Below the pieces are notes generated by a model, which saw only the letters and a program-made list of their open reading frames with translations, had not been told where the DNA came from and did no database searches. Shown one piece after another: positions 1 to 6,200 of a stretch of 6,962 bases of DNA (position 1 is the stretch's first letter; each line of letters begins with the position of its first letter). The translations under genes were made by a program, and so were the position numbers. This DNA comes from Lachnospiraceae bacterium. GTDB taxonomy: Bacteria; Bacillota; Clostridia; Lachnospirales; Lachnospiraceae. Location: NCBI GenBank assembly GCA_900770345.1, contig CAAGKF010000178.1, positions 1 to 6,962 of the forward strand, given 5' to 3'.

Positions 1-16
1 ACGGCATGCCGTTTTT
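1..16 (+). terminator. Probable 3' part of a terminator for a gene left of the window
   Basis: The window opens with a 12-base palindrome, ACGGCATGCCGT, running straight into five T residues. This is what the end of a rightward Rho-independent terminator looks like. Only a 4-bp stem with a CATG loop can be formed from what is visible; more stem may lie outside the window. The upstream gene cannot be seen, so this is tentative. Confidence 0.35.
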
Positions 17-82
17 ATGATGGGAAAGCCTGATAATTGCTCTTTTGTAAAGCTTTATCATAGATTACACATTGATTTTTCA

Positions 83-141
83 GCGACGCCGCTTTGGAAC
101 CGCCGCGGTCTCCGTCGAGGCGGTTCCAAAAGTGCCGACGC
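83..141. repeat. Long imperfect hairpin in noncoding DNA
   Basis: A perfect 12-bp inverted repeat (TTTGGAACCGCC at 93-104, its complement at 119-130) encloses a 14-base loop. Outside it the pairing continues, with a bulged A at 131, a G-T wobble and two mismatches, out to 83 and 141. Neither arm is followed by a T-run, so it is not a standard terminator. It sits in the 17-285 gap, where the open frames have no recognisable protein, and downstream of the DUF1801 terminator. It could be a dispersed intergenic repeat, the end of a decayed mobile element or a structured RNA. The sequence alone does not decide. Confidence 0.55.
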
Positions 142-285
142 TCCGCGTCCGAAAATCCGCCGTTTACGCCCAAAGCTCTTATGCAAGTTTTCAATTCCAA
201 GCATAGACAAATGGTCTCCTGCCATAATATTAATGTCCTTCTCGCATGTATCAATCGAACCAGATCACAAATTTGTAATAAACGT

Positions 286-309
286 AAAAAGGCCCAGAAC
301 ATCCGGGCC
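286..309 (-). terminator. Rho-independent terminator of the DUF1801 gene
   Basis: On the minus strand an 8-bp stem, GGCCCGGA with TCTGGGCC (one G-U pair), closes a TGT loop and is followed by TTTTT. It starts only a few bases after the stop codon of the DUF1801 gene. It should end transcripts carrying that gene and, by read-through, the thioester/Cna-B gene upstream. Confidence 0.78.
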
Positions 310-314
310 CAAAC

Positions 315-668
315 CTATTCGGATAATTGACTCTTCCGGCACCACAATGCCATCGAACGAATCAGACGCAGCGGCAGCTCCCCATCATACGGAACCTGCA
401 CCGCACCCTTGCTGTAACGAAGCCCAAGCTCATCGAGCGCAGGCGCAAAATGCACAATCGCATCCAGTCCAGGATAGATACCAATATGGTTTTTCTGCGC
501 CGCCATATGAATCAGATTATGTTGATCGCGCCACGTCGGCATGCCCCAGGATATGCATTCCATACTCCCCGGCAGCGCCTTCCGTATCGTCTCACACACT
601 TTCTCTAACTGCGGCTGATGCACAGGATCACATGCCGCAATATAGTCATCAATGACTTTTCTCTCCAT
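315..668 (-). CDS. DUF1801 family (YdhG-like) small protein
   Basis: This 117-residue protein looks like an intact, normal-length member of the DUF1801/YdhG-like family, small cytosolic alpha/beta proteins with no settled biochemical role. Family hallmarks are visible in order: an N-terminal helix starting MERKVIDDYIAA, the CISWGMPTW segment (family pattern roughly E-K-I-x-Y-G-M-P), then AAQKNHIGIYPG, and a C-terminal YSKGAVQVPYDGELP followed by a final helix. There is no signal peptide or membrane segment. The start ATG lies inside the 3' end of the thioester/Cna-B gene, a 20-base overlap in another frame. I see no Shine-Dalgarno sequence in the 15 bases before the ATG, so translation probably depends on coupling to the upstream gene. 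A terminator follows at 286-309. Some relatives are annotated as iron chaperones; nothing here supports that. Confidence 0.85.
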   Translation of the reverse strand: MERKVIDDYIAACDPVHQPQLEKVCETIRKALPGSMECISWGMPTWRDQHNLIHMAAQKNHIGIYPGLDAIVHFAPALDELGLRYSKGAVQVPYDGELPLRLIRSMALWCRKSQLSE

Positions 669-2337
669 AGGATGATTTTACACCCGTCGGAGGTACAGCT
701 TTGACAGCTGACGGCGAGACAGCCGGCACCTGTTTTTTCTCTGTCACCGTCACATTTGCCGTAGGTGAAGACGTATTCTCCGTCACCGTCGCAGTAGCCG
801 TAGGTGAAGGCGCCGGATCATTCAAGGTATTAACCAAGGTTCCACCATCCGATACAACGGGAGAATCACTGGTATACCCTTCAACAGTTGATTCTTTCAC
901 ACTATATTTCACTGCGTTGCCATCCTGCAGTTTTGGCAATCCCTTATAGCTGACCGTATAGGTATTATCGCCGTTATCGGTAATCTCCTGTTCGTACCCG
1001 CTCAATTCATTTCCGTCTGCCAGCAGTGTAAGACTCTTAGCATACGTATTCACATCCGGCCGTTTCCCAGAAACATTCCCATCATCGTTCCACTGCTTTG
1101 TAAAGGAAATGCTGGTCGTATCTTCCACTTTTCTTACCGTTGCCATTGCGTTCATATTTTTTTGATGAATCACAACGCCCACCATGTTTTGAAAAGCATT
1201 GTTTGCCGGTTCATAAACAACCAAATCGCCAACCATCCACGGAACGGATGAAGAAACTGTGACAGTCGTCTTATCTCCCGGGTCCGTATCACTAACCAGT
1301 GAGAAACTTTCACCCGGCTTAATTTCAGTCACCTCATTGCCAGCCCCATCAACTGCCTTACCAGAGCCATTTACTGTCACAGTAAAACGTGTCGAAACTG
1401 CATCGGCCGAAAGATATATCGGGCTCGAATGCCACTTCTTGTCCTCATCGTTGTAAGTAAACAGGGCATTCTGTGTCAGCTGAGGCGTGACAGTTGGTTC
1501 AGACTTCAAAACGGAAGCCTTTGGCTCATCCGCAGCATCCAGCAGCTTTTTCCCAATGCCAGCTACAGACAATTCCTCTGCATCGTTAATTTTATATTCC
1601 CCTGATAATGTCCATACTGCATAACTCGTGCCATAATAAGGGTCATCAGATAAAAGAGAAATAGGATCTATTGATTGACCATTATCAGAATAATAGGCGT
1701 ACCAATTCAAGGCGATTGCAGCCTTGTAAAATGGCATCGCTTCAACTTGCGTTGCATCCATACCGGATTTTGTTGATGTTCCTGTCCTACCCATTGTTAA
1801 TACGTCATTCACGAAGTTACTGATCCGAGTTCTCTGATCAGAATCATCACGCTTTTCATACGTAAAGGAATACTTGCCAATGCTATCAGGGAAGTCCGAA
1901 CGCAACGTATCCGTATCGCTGAGAGAAAGAAAGCTATTAAATTCATCCACAGTTATCGGATTACTTCCTGTAGAGGAATAAAGGCCAAGTCCATTGTAGT
2001 TATATCCTGCATATAGGACGCGCCGCAGCTTCTCCGCAAATTGGTTGATCTTTGTTTGGTCCGTCAAGTCATTATTCTCGCAGAACTCTTGAAAACTTAT
2101 TTGACGATACTTCGGCGGGTCACCAAATGCATCTGTATGATGGGGCCAATGCCGCTTATTCTGAAGGCAGTACAAAATCACTGTTGTACCATTCATTTCC
2201 ACTGAATGGACAGTAGTAGTTGAATTGTATTCAATGTCAACAGTATAATCGTCCGCATGCGCTGTGACCGGTGCAATCCCTATCGTAATTGCACATGCAA
2301 GCATCGCGGAAAACATCTTACGCAATGGTGTTCTCAT
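649..2337 (-). CDS. Secreted thioester-type (TQXA) and Cna-B domain surface protein
   Basis: This is a 562-residue exported adhesin-like protein. The start at 2337 is preferred because GAGGAT lies 7 bases upstream and a typical signal peptide follows, with likely cleavage after AHA at residue 28. An in-frame ATG at 2367 lacks both. Residues about 31-260 resemble the thioester domain (TED/TQXA) of Gram-positive adhesins: Cys57 in ILYCLQ, then LRRVLYAGYNYNG (104-116), then TSYAVW (237-242). In active members the last motif is TQxAxW and its Gln bonds to the Cys; here it is Ser238. Residues about 290-395 match the linker domain common in this family (NAFQNMVG). A Cna-B domain follows (about 407-507) with Lys414, Glu482 and Asn503 placed for an intramolecular isopeptide bond. 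The end is a Pro/Ser/Thr-rich stalk with two 13-residue repeats, then VPPTG at 548-552. Only ten residues come after it, with no hydrophobic anchor. The identity is fairly secure; covalent host binding is doubtful. Confidence 0.88.
   Translation of the reverse strand: MRTPLRKMFSAMLACAITIGIAPVTAHADDYTVDIEYNSTTTVHSVEMNGTTVILYCLQNKRHWPHHTDAFGDPPKYRQISFQEFCENNDLTDQTKINQFAEKLRRVLYAGYNYNGLGLYSSTGSNPITVDEFNSFLSLSDTDTLRSDFPDSIGKYSFTYEKRDDSDQRTRISNFVNDVLTMGRTGTSTKSGMDATQVEAMPFYKAAIALNWYAYYSDNGQSIDPISLLSDDPYYGTSYAVWTLSGEYKINDAEELSVAGIGKKLLDAADEPKASVLKSEPTVTPQLTQNALFTYNDEDKKWHSSPIYLSADAVSTRFTVTVNGSGKAVDGAGNEVTEIKPGESFSLVSDTDPGDKTTVTVSSSVPWMVGDLVVYEPANNAFQNMVGVVIHQKNMNAMATVRKVEDTTSISFTKQWNDDGNVSGKRPDVNTYAKSLTLLADGNELSGYEQEITDNGDNTYTVSYKGLPKLQDGNAVKYSVKESTVEGYTSDSPVVSDGGTLVNTLNDPAPSPTATATVTENTSSPTANVTVTEKKQVPAVSPSAVKAVPPTGVKSSYGEKSH
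730..807 (-). repeat. Two tandem 39-bp repeats encoding a Ser/Pro/Thr stalk
   Basis: Two 39-base units in tandem encode SPTATATVTENTS and SPTANVTVTEKKQ, residues 511-536 of the thioester/Cna-B protein. The similarity is clear in the DNA as well, for example GTCACCGTC and GCCGTAGGTGAAG each recurring 39 bases apart on the plus strand. In wall-linked adhesins such low-complexity stretches act as spacers between the last folded domain and the sorting signal. Copy number could vary between strains. Confidence 0.75.
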
Positions 2338-2371
2338 ACTCAATATCCTCACTGTCAGAAAATACACCGAC

Positions 2372-2401
2372 AGTATAGCGAATATACTATGTGGGAGACA
2401 A
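2372..2401 (-). promoter_or_regulatory. Promoter of the thioester/Cna-B gene
   Basis: Reading leftward, TTGTCT (2396-2401) and TATACT (2372-2377) are separated by 18 bases. They match 4 of 6 and 5 of 6 sigma-A consensus positions, and predict a leader of about 28 bases before the ATG at 2337. The -10 box is one arm of a perfect inverted repeat, AGTATA-N5-TATACT (2372-2388), and a second short one (CTGTC/GACAG, 2352-2356 and 2369-2373) covers the expected start site. Either could bind a regulator. I see no clear terminator for the GNAT gene between 2338 and 2507. Confidence 0.5.
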
Positions 2402-2507
2402 CCGATATGCGTAAGCTTTTGAATTATTCTTCACCCGAACAAATGGTGAGGCATTGACGCCTGTCCTGATAATTGCGCAGACTCAGGCCGAATGTGTCGC
2501 GCAGCTT

Positions 2508-3317
2508 CTACGCAGTATAGGAGGCATGCACGCAGTTTGTTCCGGGCATCGGCACAAAGCCTGCCGACACAAAGATCTCTTTTTCATAGGGATCATCGAT
2601 ATTCGCCAAGGCGACCATTGTTTTTGGCCGGTTCATTTTCACCGCCTTCTGCAGCAGCGCCTGTTCATAGCCCTGATGCAGGAAACGGTCATCTACCCAC
2701 AAATCATATGGTTCATTCTTCTCATGGCAGAAAGTCACATCGATGTACCCGATGACTTTGCCTTCATGGACAGCGAGGAAGACACGGAACGTATCCTTTG
2801 CCGCAAGAACCTTTTCCGCTGTCCAGTAGGTATCTTTCCGGTGCACGGCAAGATACTGCGGCTCATATTCCGAAGAAACCGGAACTGCTTTATGTTGTTG
2901 CGGTTTCATCTCATTCTTCCAGATCATCCACTGCTGCGGAGTGTCAAATACTGCGTTCTTTGATCGCAGCACACTGCTGAACCGCGTATTTTCTGGATTG
3001 GTCACAAAACCCAGCTGAAAACCTCTGCACTTCTCTTCGATATATGCAAGCATCGCCCGGATCGCCGCCTCGTCTTTTGTCAAACCCACGAGCATCTCTG
3101 CATATCGTTCTTCCGGTAGAATGAGCCACACAAACAGACCCGCAACGCTTCCATCCAATGTGACAATATATGCCTTCCGATGATCCTGGTCCCTGTTCAG
3201 CGCATCGTAGAGATTCCGCTCATCAAATGCGAAATGCGGATCTGCAAAAACAGAGTTGCAGCTGACATCCCTGATGAAGCCTTCATACGCATCAAACGAA
3301 TCTATTTCTTTGATCAC
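2508..3317 (-). CDS. GNAT family N-acetyltransferase, probably two-domain
   Basis: This protein of about 269 residues is probably a cytosolic acetyl-CoA-dependent acyltransferase; the acceptor is unknown. The C-terminal part (about 177-258) has the GNAT pattern: beta strands FRVFLAVHEGKVIGYIDVTF, an acidic strand ending LWVDDRF, then HQGYEQALL in the position of the acetyl-CoA-binding R/Q-x-x-G-x-G/A loop, and a final FVSAGFVPMPGT. The loop is imperfect, keeping the first Gly only. The N-terminal half (about 10-130) looks like a second, degenerate GNAT-like fold with a VAGLFVWLI strand. I prefer the GTG start at 3317, because GGGAG lies 6 bases upstream and the protein then begins (V/M)IKEIDSF. 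An in-frame ATG at 3350 would add 11 residues but has only AGAAG directly abutting it. Both neighbours point the same way but have their own promoter or terminator, so it seems to be a separate unit. Confidence 0.75.
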   Translation of the reverse strand: MIKEIDSFDAYEGFIRDVSCNSVFADPHFAFDERNLYDALNRDQDHRKAYIVTLDGSVAGLFVWLILPEERYAEMLVGLTKDEAAIRAMLAYIEEKCRGFQLGFVTNPENTRFSSVLRSKNAVFDTPQQWMIWKNEMKPQQHKAVPVSSEYEPQYLAVHRKDTYWTAEKVLAAKDTFRVFLAVHEGKVIGYIDVTFCHEKNEPYDLWVDDRFLHQGYEQALLQKAVKMNRPKTMVALANIDDPYEKEIFVSAGFVPMPGTNCVHASYTA

Positions 3318-3406
3318 TGGATTCTCCCGTTTCTTGATATCACGCAGCATCTTCTAACGCAAGAACAGCCACAGCAGAATGCCAGCTATAGGTAGTCGTT
3401 TCTCAG

Positions 3407-3440
3407 AAAAAAAGCCGAACACCCTTTCAGGCATCCGGCT
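3407..3440 (-). terminator. Rho-independent terminator of the MBG-repeat protein gene
   Basis: On the minus strand AGCCGGATGCCT pairs with GGGTGTTCGGCT over 12 positions, including several G-U pairs, around a GAAA tetraloop. Seven T residues follow directly. It lies 30 bases past the stop codon at 3471 and separates that gene from the GNAT gene. Confidence 0.8.
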
Positions 3441-3470
3441 CAGCTCAACATTTCCTACAATTCCAGTTAT

Positions 3471-5525
3471 TTATTTCCGCAATGCACCCGTACCCGGAAC
3501 ATTCTTAATGCTCGGCGAAGTCTCTGTCACACGAAGCACACACGCCTGCTGCGCATCGTCCCACGCATAGCCAGCCGCATAACCATCCTGCTGGCAGGTA
3601 CGTCCGCTCGGCTTCGGTGCCGGCGCATAGACCGTCAGCGTACCAATTGACTCACCGGCAACAAAGTAGTTGCTCGCCTTCGCATTTCCATAGTCAATAC
3701 GATACGTATTCTGCGAAGTACCTACTTCCGTCTGCGATCCTGTCGTAATCAGGCGAAGATGATCACTCGCCACAGCTCCATCAATACTTCCCGCAGCCGT
3801 CAGCGGCTTGCCATCATAAATCTTAGAGTTCGAGTTGGTTCCAATCCGCAGCGGACGAGCAAGGATTCTATAGTCTACCGGTTTTGAACTGCCAGTGTAG
3901 TTACCCCCTTCAATTGCAACCGCAGTTACACGTAACACGGAGCCTGCGTCAATAACATTTCCGCTGACCACCTCATACTGCAGCGTATAATCTTTTCCCA
4001 ATTCCGGTGTCGGAGGATTCGTCGCAGCAGCCGCATTCACAGAAACAGCGTTTGCCGCATCTGCTGGCTGCACTGGATTCAGATAAGAAACCGCATTTGC
4101 AATGACTTGTTCCTGAGCTTTATTCAGGGTTTGATCCTGACCGTTATAGGTCACATCAGGAACCTGAGCAAGACTGAGAGAAGCAGGAGTTATCTCCAGC
4201 GATCCAGGATTTGTTGAAAAATAAAAATTATTGACAATAATGGTTTCCCCATTTTCTTTTGTAGTCACCTTTGCATCATTTGTATCAAAGTTGCTTAAAT
4301 ATTTATTTACTTCTGTACCTGTTGCCGCAGTGATCTTGACTCCCGAAATATGATAGTTAATTCCACCAACCACTATATCTGCAGTCCCGTCTGAGCCCAG
4401 TTTGAATTCTCCATTAATAACTGCTCCAGATTCCGAATGCTTTATCCCATCATATGGAAGCGTGGAATTATTACCCTGAATCTGAATATTGTTACTAGTG
4501 AGAGATATTACCGTATCAAATTTATCAGTAGTGCTGGCCCGTGACGTCACATCCCCATTACTTACAGTTAATGTATATTCATACGCTAAATTTGGAGAAA
4601 TAGAATAAACAAACTTCCCATCTCTTACATCCGCTGCCTTGACTTTATAACTAACAACGCGTTCCCAAGTGTCAGGTGCAATTTGTTTTATATCAGAATG
4701 ACTAAAGGTGGCATCATTACCGTTAATCTTTTCATTAAAGTTCGTTTCGTCCAGCGAAAAATCAGCCGCTTTTGCCGCATCAATCTTAATTGCCTTTATT
4801 GTTGATTTTAAAGTAACCGTTTCTCCGATATTCACTACACTTTTATCGCTCACCGTAGTTACGTTAACCCCAACCTTTGCTGTACTAACAGTGAAATTGA
4901 TGGCTCCATTACTGTTTTTATCTCGAAACCAGTTAAGCAGAAGAGGGTACCCATTTTCGCGTGCTCTATTTTCAATCGCTCCCATACCCGTATAATTCAC
5001 CCCGGTTGAACGAGGATTTCCATTTTCATCAATAACGCTATAGTACTTTTTCAATGTTCCCGGTGCATCAAGACCAATTACCAAATAGCCAGGCATCGGC
5101 TTTACAAGAGCAACAAGATTTCCACGTGGTACATCGGTATTAGACGACGAAAAAAAATGTTGAAGTTCGAGCGTTTGATTCGTCCCGTGGTTCAAAACCT
5201 TGAGCTCAGCATTATTTGCTGCTGAAGTTCCTTTTGATCCATCGGGATCATAGCCAGTCCCATTCGGTGAATGCCATTGATGCCAGGCAACAACTGCTAC
5301 TTGAGCGCCTTCCTCGATAGTATACGTGACTGATAAATCTGTATCACCTAGAGCAGGATCAGCATCCTGATCAACGTTATAAACCTGGGCAGCAACATTC
5401 GAGCCAGGGGCATTAGAGCCTTCTGCAGATCCTGAATCTTCACCCTCTGCAAATGCTATGCTACTAAAACTCCCGAGAGCCAGAAACAACGATGCCATCA
5501 AAGACAGGTATTTTTTTCTTCTCAT
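3471..5525 (-). CDS. Large secreted protein with MBG-like repeats and VPGTG tail
   Basis: This is a 684-residue exported protein, probably on the cell surface or released. The start at 5525 is chosen because AAGGGGGG lies 8 bases upstream and a clear signal peptide begins there (basic MRRKK, hydrophobic core, cleavage likely after AFA at residue 26). The frame stays open to 5603, but that part would translate the AT tract. Residues about 27-190 form a region I do not recognise, with a WHQWH motif at 81-85. Residues about 190-440 look beta-rich and Ig-like. Residues 447-555 (VTYNGQDQTLN, GGNYTGSS) and 556-633 (IYDGKPLT, TGSQTEVGTS) resemble MBG-type domains of Firmicute surface proteins. The last 51 residues hold the only two cysteines, Cys644 and Cys662, around a GYAAGYAWDD segment, then VPGTG (676-680) and ALRK. 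No membrane anchor follows. The function is unknown; an adhesive or structural role is inferred from the repeats. Confidence 0.85.
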   Translation of the reverse strand: MRRKKYLSLMASLFLALGSFSSIAFAEGEDSGSAEGSNAPGSNVAAQVYNVDQDADPALGDTDLSVTYTIEEGAQVAVVAWHQWHSPNGTGYDPDGSKGTSAANNAELKVLNHGTNQTLELQHFFSSSNTDVPRGNLVALVKPMPGYLVIGLDAPGTLKKYYSVIDENGNPRSTGVNYTGMGAIENRARENGYPLLLNWFRDKNSNGAINFTVSTAKVGVNVTTVSDKSVVNIGETVTLKSTIKAIKIDAAKAADFSLDETNFNEKINGNDATFSHSDIKQIAPDTWERVVSYKVKAADVRDGKFVYSISPNLAYEYTLTVSNGDVTSRASTTDKFDTVISLTSNNIQIQGNNSTLPYDGIKHSESGAVINGEFKLGSDGTADIVVGGINYHISGVKITAATGTEVNKYLSNFDTNDAKVTTKENGETIIVNNFYFSTNPGSLEITPASLSLAQVPDVTYNGQDQTLNKAQEQVIANAVSYLNPVQPADAANAVSVNAAAATNPPTPELGKDYTLQYEVVSGNVIDAGSVLRVTAVAIEGGNYTGSSKPVDYRILARPLRIGTNSNSKIYDGKPLTAAGSIDGAVASDHLRLITTGSQTEVGTSQNTYRIDYGNAKASNYFVAGESIGTLTVYAPAPKPSGRTCQQDGYAAGYAWDDAQQACVLRVTETSPSIKNVPGTGALRK

Positions 5526-5553
5526 ATAGTGTGCCCCCCTTCTTATTGCAGTG

Positions 5554-5573
5554 ATATATATATATATATATAT
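5554..5573. repeat. (AT)10 dinucleotide tract in the leader of the MBG-repeat protein gene
   Basis: Twenty bases of uninterrupted alternating A and T lie between the predicted -10 box (5572-5577, which it overlaps by two bases) and the ribosome binding site at 5534-5541. The predicted transcription start falls inside it. Such tracts can change length by slipped-strand replication and can fold on themselves in DNA or RNA. Confidence 0.9.
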
Positions 5574-5600
5574 CCTAACTGATAATGATTTTATTGTCAT
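5572..5600 (-). promoter_or_regulatory. Promoter of the MBG-repeat protein gene, with a Fur-like half-site
   Basis: Reading leftward, ATGACA (5595-5600) and TAGGAT (5572-5577) are 17 bases apart, matching 5 of 6 and 4 of 6 sigma-A positions. The spacer lies in AT-rich DNA. On the plus strand TGATAATGATTTTAT (5580-5594) matches 11 of 14 specified positions of the Bacillus-type Fur box TGATAATNATTATCA, with one half perfect. A repressor there would cover the promoter, but in DNA this AT-rich the match may be chance. Confidence 0.5.
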
Positions 5601-5645
5601 CATAAATAATTGTGTTTATCCATTAAACTTTTATGTTCATACAAT

Positions 5646-5688
5646 AAAAAAGTGGTCTCGTCCTTTTTTTTGAGGGGAAGACCACTTT
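5646..5688 (-). terminator. Terminator following the kdgT remnant, possibly bidirectional
   Basis: A perfect 10-bp stem (AAAGTGGTCT at 5649-5658, its complement at 5679-5688) with a poorly paired inner part is flanked by a T-run on the minus strand (TTTTTTA) and a T-rich stretch on the plus strand. It lies about 20 bases past the stop of the kdgT remnant. It also insulates the promoter of the MBG-repeat protein gene. Confidence 0.75.
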
Positions 5689-5707
5689 CTTTTATTCAGA
5701 AGCTGAT

Positions 5708-6200
5708 TCAGGCATTTTGTGCCTTCTTTGCTTTCCTCTTCTGATCAAACTTCACAACTCGGGCCGTGAACCGTGGTGTCAGGAAGGCAGTAACGATGAT
5801 GGCTGCTGCGATCTGAGCCGTAGCTGTAGGGGCAATGACCGCATATCTCGCATCAGCGTCCGCCAGCGCATTCGGATTCGCGATGTTGGCACCGGCACAG
5901 CTTGAGATCGCTGCCGCTGCTGTACCTTCATGGAAGATCAGCTCTTCTACAAGGGCCGTAATAATGCCGATCACCAACGTCGTAATCACGCCTAGTACGA
6001 TACCGGACAGGCCGCCTGCGACCAGCTGCTGCAGCGCCATGCCGCAGCCAAGTGCGAAGCCGACCATGATGATGATCGGCGTCGTACCCTGTGAAAGAAC
6101 CGGCTTCAGACCAGGGAGGGCTGCCACAATCACAATGCCAAGCCCCAGCGGCAGAAATGAACCGATCAGCGCACTGGCCGAAATCGATGCCCTCCCGCCG
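5708..6200 (-). pseudogene. kdgT: 2-keto-3-deoxygluconate permease, C-terminal half only
   Basis: KdgT imports 2-keto-3-deoxygluconate, a pectin and glucuronate breakdown product, by proton symport across the inner membrane. About 160 residues are recognisable, against roughly 320 in intact members. Segments in order are ALIGSFLPLGLGIVI, a TTPIIIMVGFALG helix, GGLSGIVLGVITTLV, then CAGANIANPNALADAD and APTATAQIAAAIIVTAFLTP, and a basic tail ending KRKAKKAQNA. These match the second half of the family in order and spacing. The frame stays open to an ATG at 6496, which would give 262 residues. The part upstream of about 6200 is unlike KdgT, has acidic residues where membrane helices should be, and is antisense to a recognisable regulator domain. 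I therefore read that ATG as accidental and the gene as 5'-truncated without a promoter. Confidence 0.7.

Noticed and set aside
17..655. Plus-strand open frame of 212 codons
   Set aside because: It runs across the hairpin, a terminator and the whole antisense of the DUF1801 gene, with no ribosome site and no family resemblance.
649..700. VPPTG as a working sortase anchor
   Set aside because: No hydrophobic helix or basic tail follows, and no other frame supplies one nearby, so ordinary wall anchoring is unlikely.
730..812. CRISPR-like repeat
   Set aside because: Only two copies, in tandem without spacers and in frame with a protein stalk.
2400..2507. Terminator for the GNAT gene
   Set aside because: The only dyad (TCACC/GGTGA) is 5 bp with a 9-base loop and no T-run.
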